From NCBI GenBank assembly GCA_963997925.1, contig CAXEOX010000003.1:1-64000 (forward strand): 64,000 nucleotides of DNA, given 5' to 3'. The notes beneath the pieces were generated by a model. That model ran no database searches, had not been told where the DNA came from, and was given only the letters and a program-made list of their open reading frames with translations. The position numbers and the translations under genes are program-made. Positions 42,350-49,892 of this stretch are shown here, in pieces. Position 1 is the stretch's first letter. The number at the start of each line of letters is the position of its first letter. Source of the stretch: UBA11650 sp963997925 (GTDB lineage: Bacteria; Chloroflexota; Dehalococcoidia; Lucifugimonadales; UBA3495).

Positions 42350-42382
42350 ACCCGGAACAGACCCCACTAAAAAAGATACCCA

Positions 42383-42412
42383 GGCCCCGGCGTTGATCGC
42401 CGGGGCCTTTTG
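42383..42412 (+). terminator. Strong rho-independent terminator
   Basis: Perfect 10-bp stem GGCCCCGGCG (42383-42392) and CGCCGGGGCC (42398-42407), 5-base loop, followed by TTTTGTTT. It closes the transcript of the preceding unknown gene and isolates the fusion gene downstream. Confidence 0.85.
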
Positions 42413-42594
42413 TTTACCGGAGTTCATCCAACTCCGCCGGGAACCTCTGTCCTTCACGCGCGACCTAAGACCGTTGCCCAATCTACCCCAGTTCAAGCCG
42501 TCACCCCCATCACCATATGGACTGAAGCTGGATAAAGGCATAAAATGCCTCAGTGAAAGGCAATTAATCGCAAGCCATGCGAGAGGAGTTAACG

Positions 42595-44658
42595 ATGGCC
42601 ACCTATACCAAAGATGAAGCGCAAGAGTGGGCGCTGGAAACCTTGAAAGGCCAGTGGACCACTTTGGTCACGCCATTCACCCCGGACGATACTTTCGACG
42701 AGACCGGCATGCGGCACAATATCCGCCACGTCCAGAAGTTGGGCACCCGCGGCGCCGGCTGCACTTGGGGAATGGGTGAGTTCTGGAGCTTGACCCACCA
42801 AGAGCGTTTGCGAGTCATGGAAGTGGTCGCCGAAGAATCCCAGGGCAAGTGGCTGATAGGCGCTCACATCACCCACACTTCGGCAGCGGCCATGCTGGAC
42901 CTGGCCCATAACGCCGAGACGATGGGATACGATGTCCTGGTAGTCGCTCCTCCTTACATGGTAACCAAGACCGAAGAGCAGGTGGTCGACTGGGTGCGGA
43001 ATCTGGCATCCAAGACCTCCATGGCCATCATGTTCTACAACTCCCCTCAATTCGGCATCGTCTTGAGTCCCGCCAGTCTTAAGCTATTGTGTGACATCCC
43101 CAACGTGGTAGGTGTTAAAGAAGCCAGTTTCAACCAACAACTGTCCATCGAGACCCATCTGTCGCTGGGCAAGGACCACGTCATCAGCACCCCCGACGAA
43201 TGGATATTCTGGAAAGCCAAAGAGCTTGGCTTCCAGCAGCAGGTCATGTTCTCCAACACCTCAGACTGGCGTTTCGACGTACCCGACGCCAATTACTACG
43301 TGCAGTTCATCGACAAGGCTACTACCGGGAACCTGGACGAACCATTCTACGAGAAGCACCTGCGCCGCATCAAAGAGTTATCGGACACGTGGTGGACCCG
43401 GACCGTCGACCAGTTGAACGGTGCCCTTCCCATACCCATGGTGAAATACTGGGGCGAACTGATGGGACTGTCCACCGGGCACGCCCGAGCGCCCCTGGGA
43501 GACATGTCCACCCAGCAGAAGGACGAACTGCGCCTGGAATTGGAACCGCTAAAACCCAAGCCGTTGGTCCATGCAGTGCCCGCCCAGCCAGTGCCCGATC
43601 GGGTCTCCTGGCTCACCGGCAACAATGCCTTTTTCTCCGGCATGTTGTTGATGGTCAGCGTCCAAGACGTTGCCGAAGCCCTTGAGGCCGAACGGGGCGG
43701 GGCCGACGTTGTCGACGTTAAGAACCTACAGGAGGCGATGGTCGGTTCGGGCCATCCTTCGATAGTGCACCAGGTCCGGTCCCAGATCCAGCCGGAGAAC
43801 CACGTCAGCGTCACCCTTGGCGTCGTTCCCAACCAGGCTGGCACGGTGGCCATGGCCGCCTATGCCGCTGCCAGCTTGAACGCAACATCGGTCAAGGTGG
43901 GGTTCCGAAGCACGGATTACGAAACCGCAGTGGACATCCTCCAACAGTCCAGGCGGGCGATGGAAGGTTTCAACTGCAAGTTGGTCGGGTCGGTCTTCGC
44001 CGACAACGTGCTGTACGACGGCGGCTTGGACCCCATGTGCATGGTCCAACTGGCAAAAGACGGCCAGTGCGACGGATGGCTCATAGATACTCTGACGAAA
44101 GACGGTAGAAATCTATTTGATTTCATCACGGAAGCCAAGTTGAAGGAGATGGTTCTCCAGGGTAAAGAAATGGGGATGAGTACCGCATTGTCGGGTCACC
44201 TGAAAATTTCCGACCTGGACGAGTTAGCTCGAGTCAACCCGGACATCGTTGGGGTGCGCGGTGCAGTTTGTGGCGACGGTGACCGGGGACGGTCCGTTGC
44301 CTGGGAGTCGGTAGCTGAATTCAAGCGCCAGTTAGACATGCGTAAGACCGGCGAAGTTGACGTGTTTGGCAACGGGAACGGCTTCGGCGGCAACGGCTTC
44401 AATGAAACCGCGACCATGCCCAGCAACGGAGCCGGGGGCGGTTGGGTGGTCATCGACGGCCGAGGTAAGAGTTGCGCCGGTGTAATCGCGGCCCTGGCCA
44501 GGCAATTTGAGTACGACGATAAATCCCTGGTCGAAGCAGTTCTGGCCGACGCCTTGAACATATACGATGTGATTCTCTGGGCCGAACAAGGGAAGCACAA
44601 CGTGCTCAACCATCGCAAGGACACTGACGGCTCCGTTCGAGTGCTGATCCAGCCCTAG
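42595..44658 (+). CDS. Fusion: DapA-like aldolase + MfnB-like synthase + TusA-like domain
   Basis: 687 residues from ATG 42595 (AGGAG six bases upstream). Domain 1 (about 17-320) is DHDPS/NAL-type: LVTPFTPDDTFD, Tyr148 in MFYNSP, Schiff-base Lys175 in VVGVKEASF. Domain 2 (about 350-580) follows archaeal MfnB closely: LLMVSVQDVAEALEAERGGADVVDVKN with Lys376, Lys434 in SVKVGF, LIDTLTKDGRNLFDF, DIVGVRGAVC. MfnB condenses triose phosphates to 4-hydroxymethyl-2-furancarboxaldehyde phosphate, a methanofuran precursor. A Gly/Asn-rich linker (591-616) joins domain 3, which resembles TusA (IDGRGKSCAGV with Cys627; the usual CPxP is CAGV). The three parts in one chain are unusual. Substrates and the role of domain 3 are unknown. 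No neighbour is an obvious partner. Confidence 0.87.
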   Translation: MATYTKDEAQEWALETLKGQWTTLVTPFTPDDTFDETGMRHNIRHVQKLGTRGAGCTWGMGEFWSLTHQERLRVMEVVAEESQGKWLIGAHITHTSAAAMLDLAHNAETMGYDVLVVAPPYMVTKTEEQVVDWVRNLASKTSMAIMFYNSPQFGIVLSPASLKLLCDIPNVVGVKEASFNQQLSIETHLSLGKDHVISTPDEWIFWKAKELGFQQQVMFSNTSDWRFDVPDANYYVQFIDKATTGNLDEPFYEKHLRRIKELSDTWWTRTVDQLNGALPIPMVKYWGELMGLSTGHARAPLGDMSTQQKDELRLELEPLKPKPLVHAVPAQPVPDRVSWLTGNNAFFSGMLLMVSVQDVAEALEAERGGADVVDVKNLQEAMVGSGHPSIVHQVRSQIQPENHVSVTLGVVPNQAGTVAMAAYAAASLNATSVKVGFRSTDYETAVDILQQSRRAMEGFNCKLVGSVFADNVLYDGGLDPMCMVQLAKDGQCDGWLIDTLTKDGRNLFDFITEAKLKEMVLQGKEMGMSTALSGHLKISDLDELARVNPDIVGVRGAVCGDGDRGRSVAWESVAEFKRQLDMRKTGEVDVFGNGNGFGGNGFNETATMPSNGAGGGWVVIDGRGKSCAGVIAALARQFEYDDKSLVEAVLADALNIYDVILWAEQGKHNVLNHRKDTDGSVRVLIQP

Positions 44659-44791
44659 GGCCATTGGCCGAACGACGCAAGCCTGGTGTACAGGTTCCAA
44701 CACGGAAAAGCAATTCCGTTACTCCCGCGCAGGCAGGAGCTCAGCCGCCGTTGCGGAAACGGGGTATAGTCAACGCCGGGACATTCCCTGG

Positions 44792-44811
44792 ATTCCGGTC
44801 TGCGCCGGAAT
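44792..44811. repeat. REP-like hairpin downstream of fusion gene
   Basis: Arms ATTCCGG (44792-44798) and CCGGAAT (44805-44811) with a 6-base loop, followed by a CGGGAAG. Belongs to the same dispersed family as 40910-40946. The region 44700-44790 holds further C/G-rich fragments. It may serve as a terminator. Confidence 0.5.
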
Positions 44812-44858
44812 GACGGGAAGGGTTAGATCACAGATGGGTCCGGTTGAGGAGATTGAAC

Positions 44859-45632
44859 ATGGCGGAGTCGCTCAAAGCACTGTCTTGGAACGTTAACGGG
44901 ATCCGGGCGGCGCATAAGAAAGGTTTCGTTGATTGGCTGACCCAAACAGACCCGGACATCATGTGTCTACAGGAGACTAAAGCCCACCTGGACCAACTCC
45001 CGGCGGCGCTCAAAGAGGTAGAAGGTTACCACTCCTACTTCTCGACGCCAGAGAGGAAAGGCTACAGCGGTGTGGCGATATACACCAAGACCGAGCCGGA
45101 ATCGGTTAGCGTTGGATTGGGTGTTGAGGAGTACGACAAGGAAGGCCGGGTGTTGGTTGCCGACTACGGACAGTTCGTTGTAATCAACATCTATTTCCCC
45201 AACGGCCAGTCTTCCGGCGAACGTTTGCAATACAAGATGGAGTTTTACGACCACTTCTTGGAGTTCGTGGAGAAGATTAAGGCGTCGGGTAAGGGCATCG
45301 TGCTTTGCGGTGACCTGAACACGGCCCATACCGAGCTTGACCTGGCCCGGCCCAAGCCCAACGAGGGAACGTCGGGCTTCCTGCCCATCGAAAGAGAATG
45401 GATGGACAAGTTCATCAGCCATGGCTACAAAGACACCTTCCGCATGTTCAACCAAGAGCCCGAGAACTACACCTACTGGGACCAGATAACCCGCGCCCGG
45501 GACCGGAACGTTGGATGGAGGATCGACTACTTCTTCGTGGACGACGCTTTTTCGTCCCAGGTGAAAAACGCTTACATCCTCGCCGACGTGATGGGGTCAG
45601 ACCATTGCCCCATAGGTATAGACATCGGCTGA
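44859..45632 (+). CDS. xth: Exodeoxyribonuclease III
   Basis: 257 residues, the usual length for exonuclease III/AP endonuclease. Motifs: LKALSWNVNGIRAAHKKGFVDWLTQTDPDIMCLQETKAH at 5-43 (Asn and Glu metal site), GYSGVAIYTKTEPE, VVINIYFPNGQSSGERLQYKMEFYDHFLEFV, GIVLCGDLNTAHTELDLA (Asp-x-Asn), NEGTSGFLPIEREWMDKFI, WRIDYFFV and MGSDHCPIGIDIG (Asp-His). Acts on abasic sites and 3' ends in DNA repair, Mg-dependent, cytoplasmic. GAGGAG seven bases before ATG 44859; the ORF extension to 44844 is not needed. Followed by a palindromic terminator at 45663. Confidence 0.95.
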   Translation: MAESLKALSWNVNGIRAAHKKGFVDWLTQTDPDIMCLQETKAHLDQLPAALKEVEGYHSYFSTPERKGYSGVAIYTKTEPESVSVGLGVEEYDKEGRVLVADYGQFVVINIYFPNGQSSGERLQYKMEFYDHFLEFVEKIKASGKGIVLCGDLNTAHTELDLARPKPNEGTSGFLPIEREWMDKFISHGYKDTFRMFNQEPENYTYWDQITRARDRNVGWRIDYFFVDDAFSSQVKNAYILADVMGSDHCPIGIDIG

Positions 45633-45662
45633 TCTAACCCATTATTGTTGTCCGTATGCAGG

Positions 45663-45684
45663 GGCACGGCTAGCCGTGCCTTTA
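45663..45684 (+). terminator. Palindromic terminator after xth
   Basis: GGCACGGCTAGCCGTGCC (45663-45680), a perfect palindrome that can form a 7-bp stem with a 4-base loop, then TTTA. Likely terminator of the exonuclease III transcript. Confidence 0.6.
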
Positions 45685-45754
45685 CATGATAATCGGTAGC
45701 CCAAAATACAATCCGTCGGCTGGAACGCCGGTGGGGTTCATAGGAGAGTGACCC

Positions 45755-45946
45755 ATGGCAGGATCTAAGGACGCTTACGAGATACAGTTGAGCCACGAGC
45801 AGATCGAGTTTATCAGGTCAGCGAAAGACCAGTATGGCATTCCTGATGAGAGCAAGGTTGTCCGAATCATGGTGGACTACTTGCTGTCCAACCCGGATAT
45901 TCATTCCGCTGTATTCGAAGAGAGCCGCTGCCTCTGGTGCGGATAG
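45755..45946 (+). CDS. Small conserved-looking protein with C-terminal Cys pair
   Basis: 63 residues. AGGAG at 45742-45746 is eight bases before ATG 45755. The text KDAYEIQLSHEQIEFIRSAKDQYGIPDESKVVRIMVDYLLSNPDIHSAVFEE looks like a helical, ribbon-helix-helix-like fold, and it ends CLWCG, a Cys-x-x-Cys that may bind zinc or be redox-active. Proteins of this pattern recur in Chloroflexota as I recall, but I have no named function. Regulatory role (DNA-binding) is a guess. The stretch between it and the aroQ-like gene holds a REP-like hairpin at 45991-46014. Confidence 0.6.
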   Translation: MAGSKDAYEIQLSHEQIEFIRSAKDQYGIPDESKVVRIMVDYLLSNPDIHSAVFEESRCLWCG

Positions 45947-45990
45947 GTCTTTCGACAGTTATCTAGGCGGTGGGACTGCCCCCAACCTAG

Positions 45991-46014
45991 CCTTCCCCCC
46001 TTGTGGGGGGAAGG
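45991..46014. repeat. G/C-rich hairpin between convergent genes
   Basis: 10-bp arms CCTTCCCCCC (45991-46000) and GGGGGGAAGG (46005-46014), 4-base loop TTGT, between the plus-strand small gene and the minus-strand AroQ-like gene. It can serve as a bidirectional terminator. The sequence resembles the arms found at 15042 and 47304. Confidence 0.6.
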
Positions 46015-46087
46015 GACAGATTTCCCCATCGGGTAGCTGGATTAAAGAGAGAGCCGCAGTGGCTTTAGGTTTGCACTTGGAGTGGTA

Positions 46088-46519
46088 TTAGCCCTCGCTC
46101 ATGTGCTTGACCGCTTCCAGTCCCAGGTAGTATCCGTAAACGCCGAAACCGTATACCGAACCTTTGCAAACCGGAAGCACGGTGGAGACGGTTCCCCTGG
46201 CCGTGGGGTTGGAAGCGTGGACTTCGATGAACGGAAATCCCACCTGGGTGATGGCTGCACGCAGCGTCCCGGCTGTGGTGGTGTAACCGGCGGGGTTAAT
46301 CAACGCCGCATCAAACTTCCGTTCGTAAGCATCGTATATGGCATTGACCACTTCGCCTTCGATGTTTGAGTGGAAAAGCTCAACGTCGATTCCCAGACCC
46401 TCAGCGTAGCCGAGGATCTGTTCGTTCATCTGCTCCAGCGTGGTAGGGCCGAATATCTCCAACTGGGACTTGCCCCTCATGTTCATCCCGGATCCCTGAA
46501 TCACCAGCACTTTAGTCAT
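46088..46519 (-). CDS. Type II 3-dehydroquinase-like protein lacking the catalytic Tyr
   Basis: 143 residues, the size of AroQ. Fold landmarks: VLVIQGSGMNMRGKSQLEIFGPTTLEQMNEQI at 4-35, FHSNIEGEVVNAIYDAYER at about 49-67, ALINPAGYTTTAGTLRAAI at about 72-90, FIEVHASNPTARG at about 95-107. AroQ needs an Arg and a Tyr in the REPxxYG loop, plus an Asn (here NPAGY), a His (VHASN) and an Arg. The Tyr is Phe23 here and REP is replaced by KSQ; HTS near Asn is TTA. The shikimate-pathway reaction is therefore doubtful. GGAG nine bases before ATG. Alone on the strand, with protoglobin upstream. Confidence 0.78.
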   Translation of the reverse strand: MTKVLVIQGSGMNMRGKSQLEIFGPTTLEQMNEQILGYAEGLGIDVELFHSNIEGEVVNAIYDAYERKFDAALINPAGYTTTAGTLRAAITQVGFPFIEVHASNPTARGTVSTVLPVCKGSVYGFGVYGYYLGLEAVKHMSEG

Positions 46520-46611
46520 GGTTATTTCTCCAATTCAATCAATGATTGTTTCGCTTCAATCGCCCTTGGAAAACCGCGAGAATAATCTCTTTAAGCTGGC
46601 TCCGTGGATTT

Positions 46612-47166
46612 CTATCCTTCCCCAGCAGCCGGCTCGGTGGGCGTCTCGGTTAGGTAGCCTGCCAGCAATATATCCAACTGCAACATCATCAGCTTATTCC
46701 ACGCCGCCGAAGCCCGGGCTGCCAAGCCGTGATCCTTGATCTCCCGGTGCAGCAGGTCCGCCAGCGCCGTTTGGGTGAAGGACATGGTGCCAATCATGAA
46801 CCGACTGGGGATGGACCCCAGATGCGCCCGGTGGACCGGCGGATGGGAGTGCACGATGCCGGTGGCCAAGACCCTTATTGGGTAGTCTTCGTCGATCTTG
46901 AAATCGACCGACCCTCGCAGCCAGCGGGCCAGGCTATGTTTCCGGCGGTCCAAACGAACGTCGTCGACCTCACCATTCTCGTTCAAGAAGAACTTGCGAG
47001 ACTCCGGGAATTTGAGGAAGTTGTCGTATACGGCAGCGGTCAAGTCGTCGGCATTGTCCAAAACGACAGAGGACGTTTCCTTGATTACTGCCAGGTCTTC
47101 ATCACCCAGACCCACAAAGTCGGCCATCTCTTTCAACCGGCCCGGCCAATCCACTATATGAGGCAT
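46612..47166 (-). CDS. Protoglobin-domain heme protein
   Basis: 184 residues. Protoglobin/globin-coupled-sensor globin pattern (PF11563-like): LKEMADFVGLGDEDLAVIKETSSVVLDNADDLTAAVYDNFLKFPESRKFFL at about 10-60, KHSLARWLRGSVDF, and the proximal-heme region VLATGIVHSHPPVHRAHLGSIPSRFMIGTMSF at about 100-131. It should bind heme and sense O2, NO or CO; a catalytic output domain is missing, so it is a stand-alone globin. The ATG at 47166 lacks a strong ribosome binding site. Two REP-like hairpins separate it from the MFS gene. Confidence 0.83.
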   Translation of the reverse strand: MPHIVDWPGRLKEMADFVGLGDEDLAVIKETSSVVLDNADDLTAAVYDNFLKFPESRKFFLNENGEVDDVRLDRRKHSLARWLRGSVDFKIDEDYPIRVLATGIVHSHPPVHRAHLGSIPSRFMIGTMSFTQTALADLLHREIKDHGLAARASAAWNKLMMLQLDILLAGYLTETPTEPAAGEG

Positions 47167-47303
47167 ACACCACCGTTCATTCTACTGGTCTACGAGCGCT
47201 CCACAGAATATAACCTTTCCGATAAATAGGGGCAAGCAGTGGATAAGCTTGCTGCCTTGGCTGATTGTGAGGTTTTGCACGCGAAGTGACGACCCCCCTG
47301 TGG

Positions 47304-47391
47304 CCCCCCTTCAGAAGGGGGGACGAGGACCAAGTTGGGTCAAAAGCTGGCTAAGGAGTTTCCGCCAAGATTCTCCTCCTTACGAAGGAGG
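47304..47391. repeat. Two G/C-rich hairpins downstream of MFS gene
   Basis: First: CCCCCCTT (47304-47311)/AAGGGGGG (47315-47322), 3-base loop. Second: CCTCCTT (47375-47381)/AAGGAGG (47385-47391), 3-base loop. Both sit between the MFS stop (47404, minus strand) and the protoglobin gene; the second is in the right place to terminate the MFS transcript. They belong to the family also seen at 15042 and 45991. Confidence 0.55.
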
Positions 47392-47403
47392 GGTTAGGGG
47401 AGG

Positions 47404-48717
47404 TTAGGCTTCGGCCGTAGCTCTTGGCGGTTGGACCAGGGGGTGCCAGAGCAATGGCGTCAGAATCAGTGCCGGAAGCATCACCAGCAGTCCGGCGGCT
47501 ACATTCGCTGAGATTGCTCCTTGGATGCTAAACATTGCTGCGATGGCACCCATCTCCAAGCCGCCGATCGGTGTACCAACGCCGATGCAGAAGCTGAGCA
47601 ACCCCATCATGCGACCCCTCAACTCCGGGGGAGAGGCCAGCAATGTCACTGCGCTTTGCATAGTGCCGAATCCAGATTGTCCGATACCCCCGATGGCCAG
47701 CAGGGCAAAGGTCACTGCGTACCAGGGAGACCAAACCCATATGAAAGTAATGACACAGATGGATACCGACCCAAGAGCAAATATCCGCCCGTGGTAACGC
47801 ACGTTCCGTTTCAACGCAATCAGTCCGGCTCCCGACAATTGACCGATCCCCTCAGCTGCGACCAAAAGGCCCACTAGGGCGACTCCCACATCAAGGTGGT
47901 CTCGACCGATAGCTGGGATGAATTGTTGGACTGGGAACGCTAGGGTGTTCATCACTATGGTGATATACAGGAGCCCCAGCAGTGTCCGGCTATGCAGGGC
48001 AAACCCGATGGCCGTCCACAATCCTCGCAGCACCGATTCACTTGACTCTTCGGACAAGCTTCGCGGTATCCGGAGCCGAGTCACCACTCCGAGATTTATC
48101 ACGTGAAGCGCAACGACGAAGATGTATGCCCCGGTGAATTCCCCCGAGATTCCCACGTTTGCCAAAAGCCAGCCACCCAAGATTGGACCGACCATCTTCC
48201 CAGTGGTATTGCTAATGGTATCCAGGGATAGCGCGGGGACCAACCTTCCTTCCCCAACGATATCCAATATGGCTGTCCTTCTTGACGGGTCTTCGATCGC
48301 CTTAGTTGCTCCCTGCATGAATATGGCGGCGAAGACCATCCACTCGCTCAGCGACTCCATATGGAAGGCCACCATGAACAGCATGGCTCCGGAGGTCAGG
48401 GCATTGACCACCTGAGATATAAAAATGATTCGGTGACGGCTGAAGCGGTCAGCAATCACGCCGGAGAACAAGGAGATTAACGGCCTGGGCAGGTTGTTGA
48501 ACACTAGGACAAGGCCAAGCAAGAAGTAGGAGTCCGTCGCTTGCAGGATGAGCCAGCTTAATATCAGCAGCTCCATCCGCCGGGCAAACTCGTGCAGAGT
48601 CCCAACGCACCATATCGTGCGGAAGGGGCCGTCTTTAAGAACTGAAAATACCGGGGCAGAGTCCCGGAGAGGCGGTTGCAACGCTAGGGTTCTCCAATTT
48701 CGCTGCGGCGTGGCCAC
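47404..48717 (-). CDS. MFS transporter (MFS_3-like)
   Basis: 437 residues, about 12 hydrophobic helices. The N-terminal region FRTIWCVGTLHEFARRMELLILSWLILQATDSYFLLGLVLVFNNLPRPLISLFSGVIADRFSRHRIIFISQVVNALTSG shows the first-half loop motif ADRFSRHRI (GxxxDRxGRR equivalent) typical of the enterobactin-exporter-like MFS_3 group. Inner-membrane exporter of unknown substrate. GTG start at 48717 with GGGAG nine bases upstream. Convergent with nothing; followed by hairpins at 47375. Confidence 0.85.
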   Translation of the reverse strand: MATPQRNWRTLALQPPLRDSAPVFSVLKDGPFRTIWCVGTLHEFARRMELLILSWLILQATDSYFLLGLVLVFNNLPRPLISLFSGVIADRFSRHRIIFISQVVNALTSGAMLFMVAFHMESLSEWMVFAAIFMQGATKAIEDPSRRTAILDIVGEGRLVPALSLDTISNTTGKMVGPILGGWLLANVGISGEFTGAYIFVVALHVINLGVVTRLRIPRSLSEESSESVLRGLWTAIGFALHSRTLLGLLYITIVMNTLAFPVQQFIPAIGRDHLDVGVALVGLLVAAEGIGQLSGAGLIALKRNVRYHGRIFALGSVSICVITFIWVWSPWYAVTFALLAIGGIGQSGFGTMQSAVTLLASPPELRGRMMGLLSFCIGVGTPIGGLEMGAIAAMFSIQGAISANVAAGLLVMLPALILTPLLWHPLVQPPRATAEA

Positions 48718-48912
48718 CGCATTGCGCTCCCAATTGTACTCTCTATAGGGTCACATCTAGCAAGCGTCAGAATCCGATATTTAACAGCTTGTTCGCCAGA
48801 CGTGGGATGGCTCGTCTTGACACTGGGATAGCCTCCGGTTAACTTGAACCGGCCCGGAACCTGGGCAGAATCATCCGGCACGGCACAGACTCGGTCACTA
48901 AAGGGGGCATCC

Positions 48913-49797
48913 ATGGGGCCAACGGACCTGTCCCGATTCTGGGAAGGCACCATTGAACAACTGAAAAAAACGGAGATGAGAGCTTCGGTAGACGAGTCTC
49001 CGGAGCAGTGCGGGCGGGAATTTAAAACCTACCAGGTAGCCATGGACAGTTTCCAGGGCCGGCGGATCAGGGCCTGGTACTCGGTGCCGAATGATCCACC
49101 GCCCAACGGACAGTTTCCGGCGGTATTGGCGGTTCCGGGCTACGGCGGCACTAAGCCCATACCGACTCACCTTGTTTTGAATGGGTTCATCGTGTTGACC
49201 CTTTATCCAAGGGGACAAGGCGAAAGCATCAAAGAATGGCAACTGGAGTCCGGTACGAAACTGACCTACCACTTGGAAGATAAGGACGAGTTTTACTACC
49301 GGGGCGCCTACATGGACTGTATCCGGGGACTGGACTTCCTTGGCTCCCATCCGGAGGTAGACCCCCAGCGGCTGGGAATGTGGAGCCGTAGCCAAGGCGG
49401 CGGTTTCACTCTGGCTACAGCGTCATTGGACTCAAGGCTGAAAGTCGCCGTGGCTGAAGAACCGTTCCTGTGCAATTACCCGGTGTCGGTAGACATAACC
49501 AGTTCACCTTACTGCGAACTGCGCGACTATCTGGCTCAGCATCCGGAGCAACGTTCCCAAGCCCTGGAAACCCTTTCATATTTCGACTGTCTAAACCTGG
49601 TGGACCGGATAGAGTGCCCAACTTTGGTAGACATCGGCATGAAGGACGAAACCTGTCCATACGAAACGATAATACCCGCCTTCGATCGCATCCCGGGCCC
49701 CAAAGCACTCCACGTTTATCCCGAACTGACCCACTCGCCGTCCACCGACTTCAACGCCCACGCTATGAGTTGGTTGCGCCGCTATCTGGGAGCCTAG
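48913..49797 (+). CDS. Acetyl xylan esterase / cephalosporin deacetylase-like hydrolase (CE7-like)
   Basis: 294 residues from ATG 48913; upstream in-frame sequence to 48844 does not fit. Alpha/beta hydrolase motifs: FPAVLAVPGYGGTKP at about 70-84 (oxyanion), LYPRGQGES at about 100-108, DFLGSHPEVDPQRLGMWSRSQGGGFTLATASLDSRLKVAVAEEPFLCNYP at about 140-189 with nucleophile elbow SRSQGG (Ser at about 159), LVDIGMKDETCPYETIIPAFDRIPGPKALHVYPELTHS with acid (Asp) and His. Pattern of CE7 esterases, which deacetylate sugars or cephalosporins. No signal peptide, so cytoplasmic. Substrate uncertain. Followed 95 bp later by the HpaB-type gene. Confidence 0.85.
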   Translation: MGPTDLSRFWEGTIEQLKKTEMRASVDESPEQCGREFKTYQVAMDSFQGRRIRAWYSVPNDPPPNGQFPAVLAVPGYGGTKPIPTHLVLNGFIVLTLYPRGQGESIKEWQLESGTKLTYHLEDKDEFYYRGAYMDCIRGLDFLGSHPEVDPQRLGMWSRSQGGGFTLATASLDSRLKVAVAEEPFLCNYPVSVDITSSPYCELRDYLAQHPEQRSQALETLSYFDCLNLVDRIECPTLVDIGMKDETCPYETIIPAFDRIPGPKALHVYPELTHSPSTDFNAHAMSWLRRYLGA

Positions 49798-49892
49798 GCC
49801 AGGAACAACGGAAACACCGGCAGTCCCTTTTGCCGGTTGTAGTAACATGATGCCAATCTTGGCCGTATACCGGCCGTTCAGGAGCAAAACGA

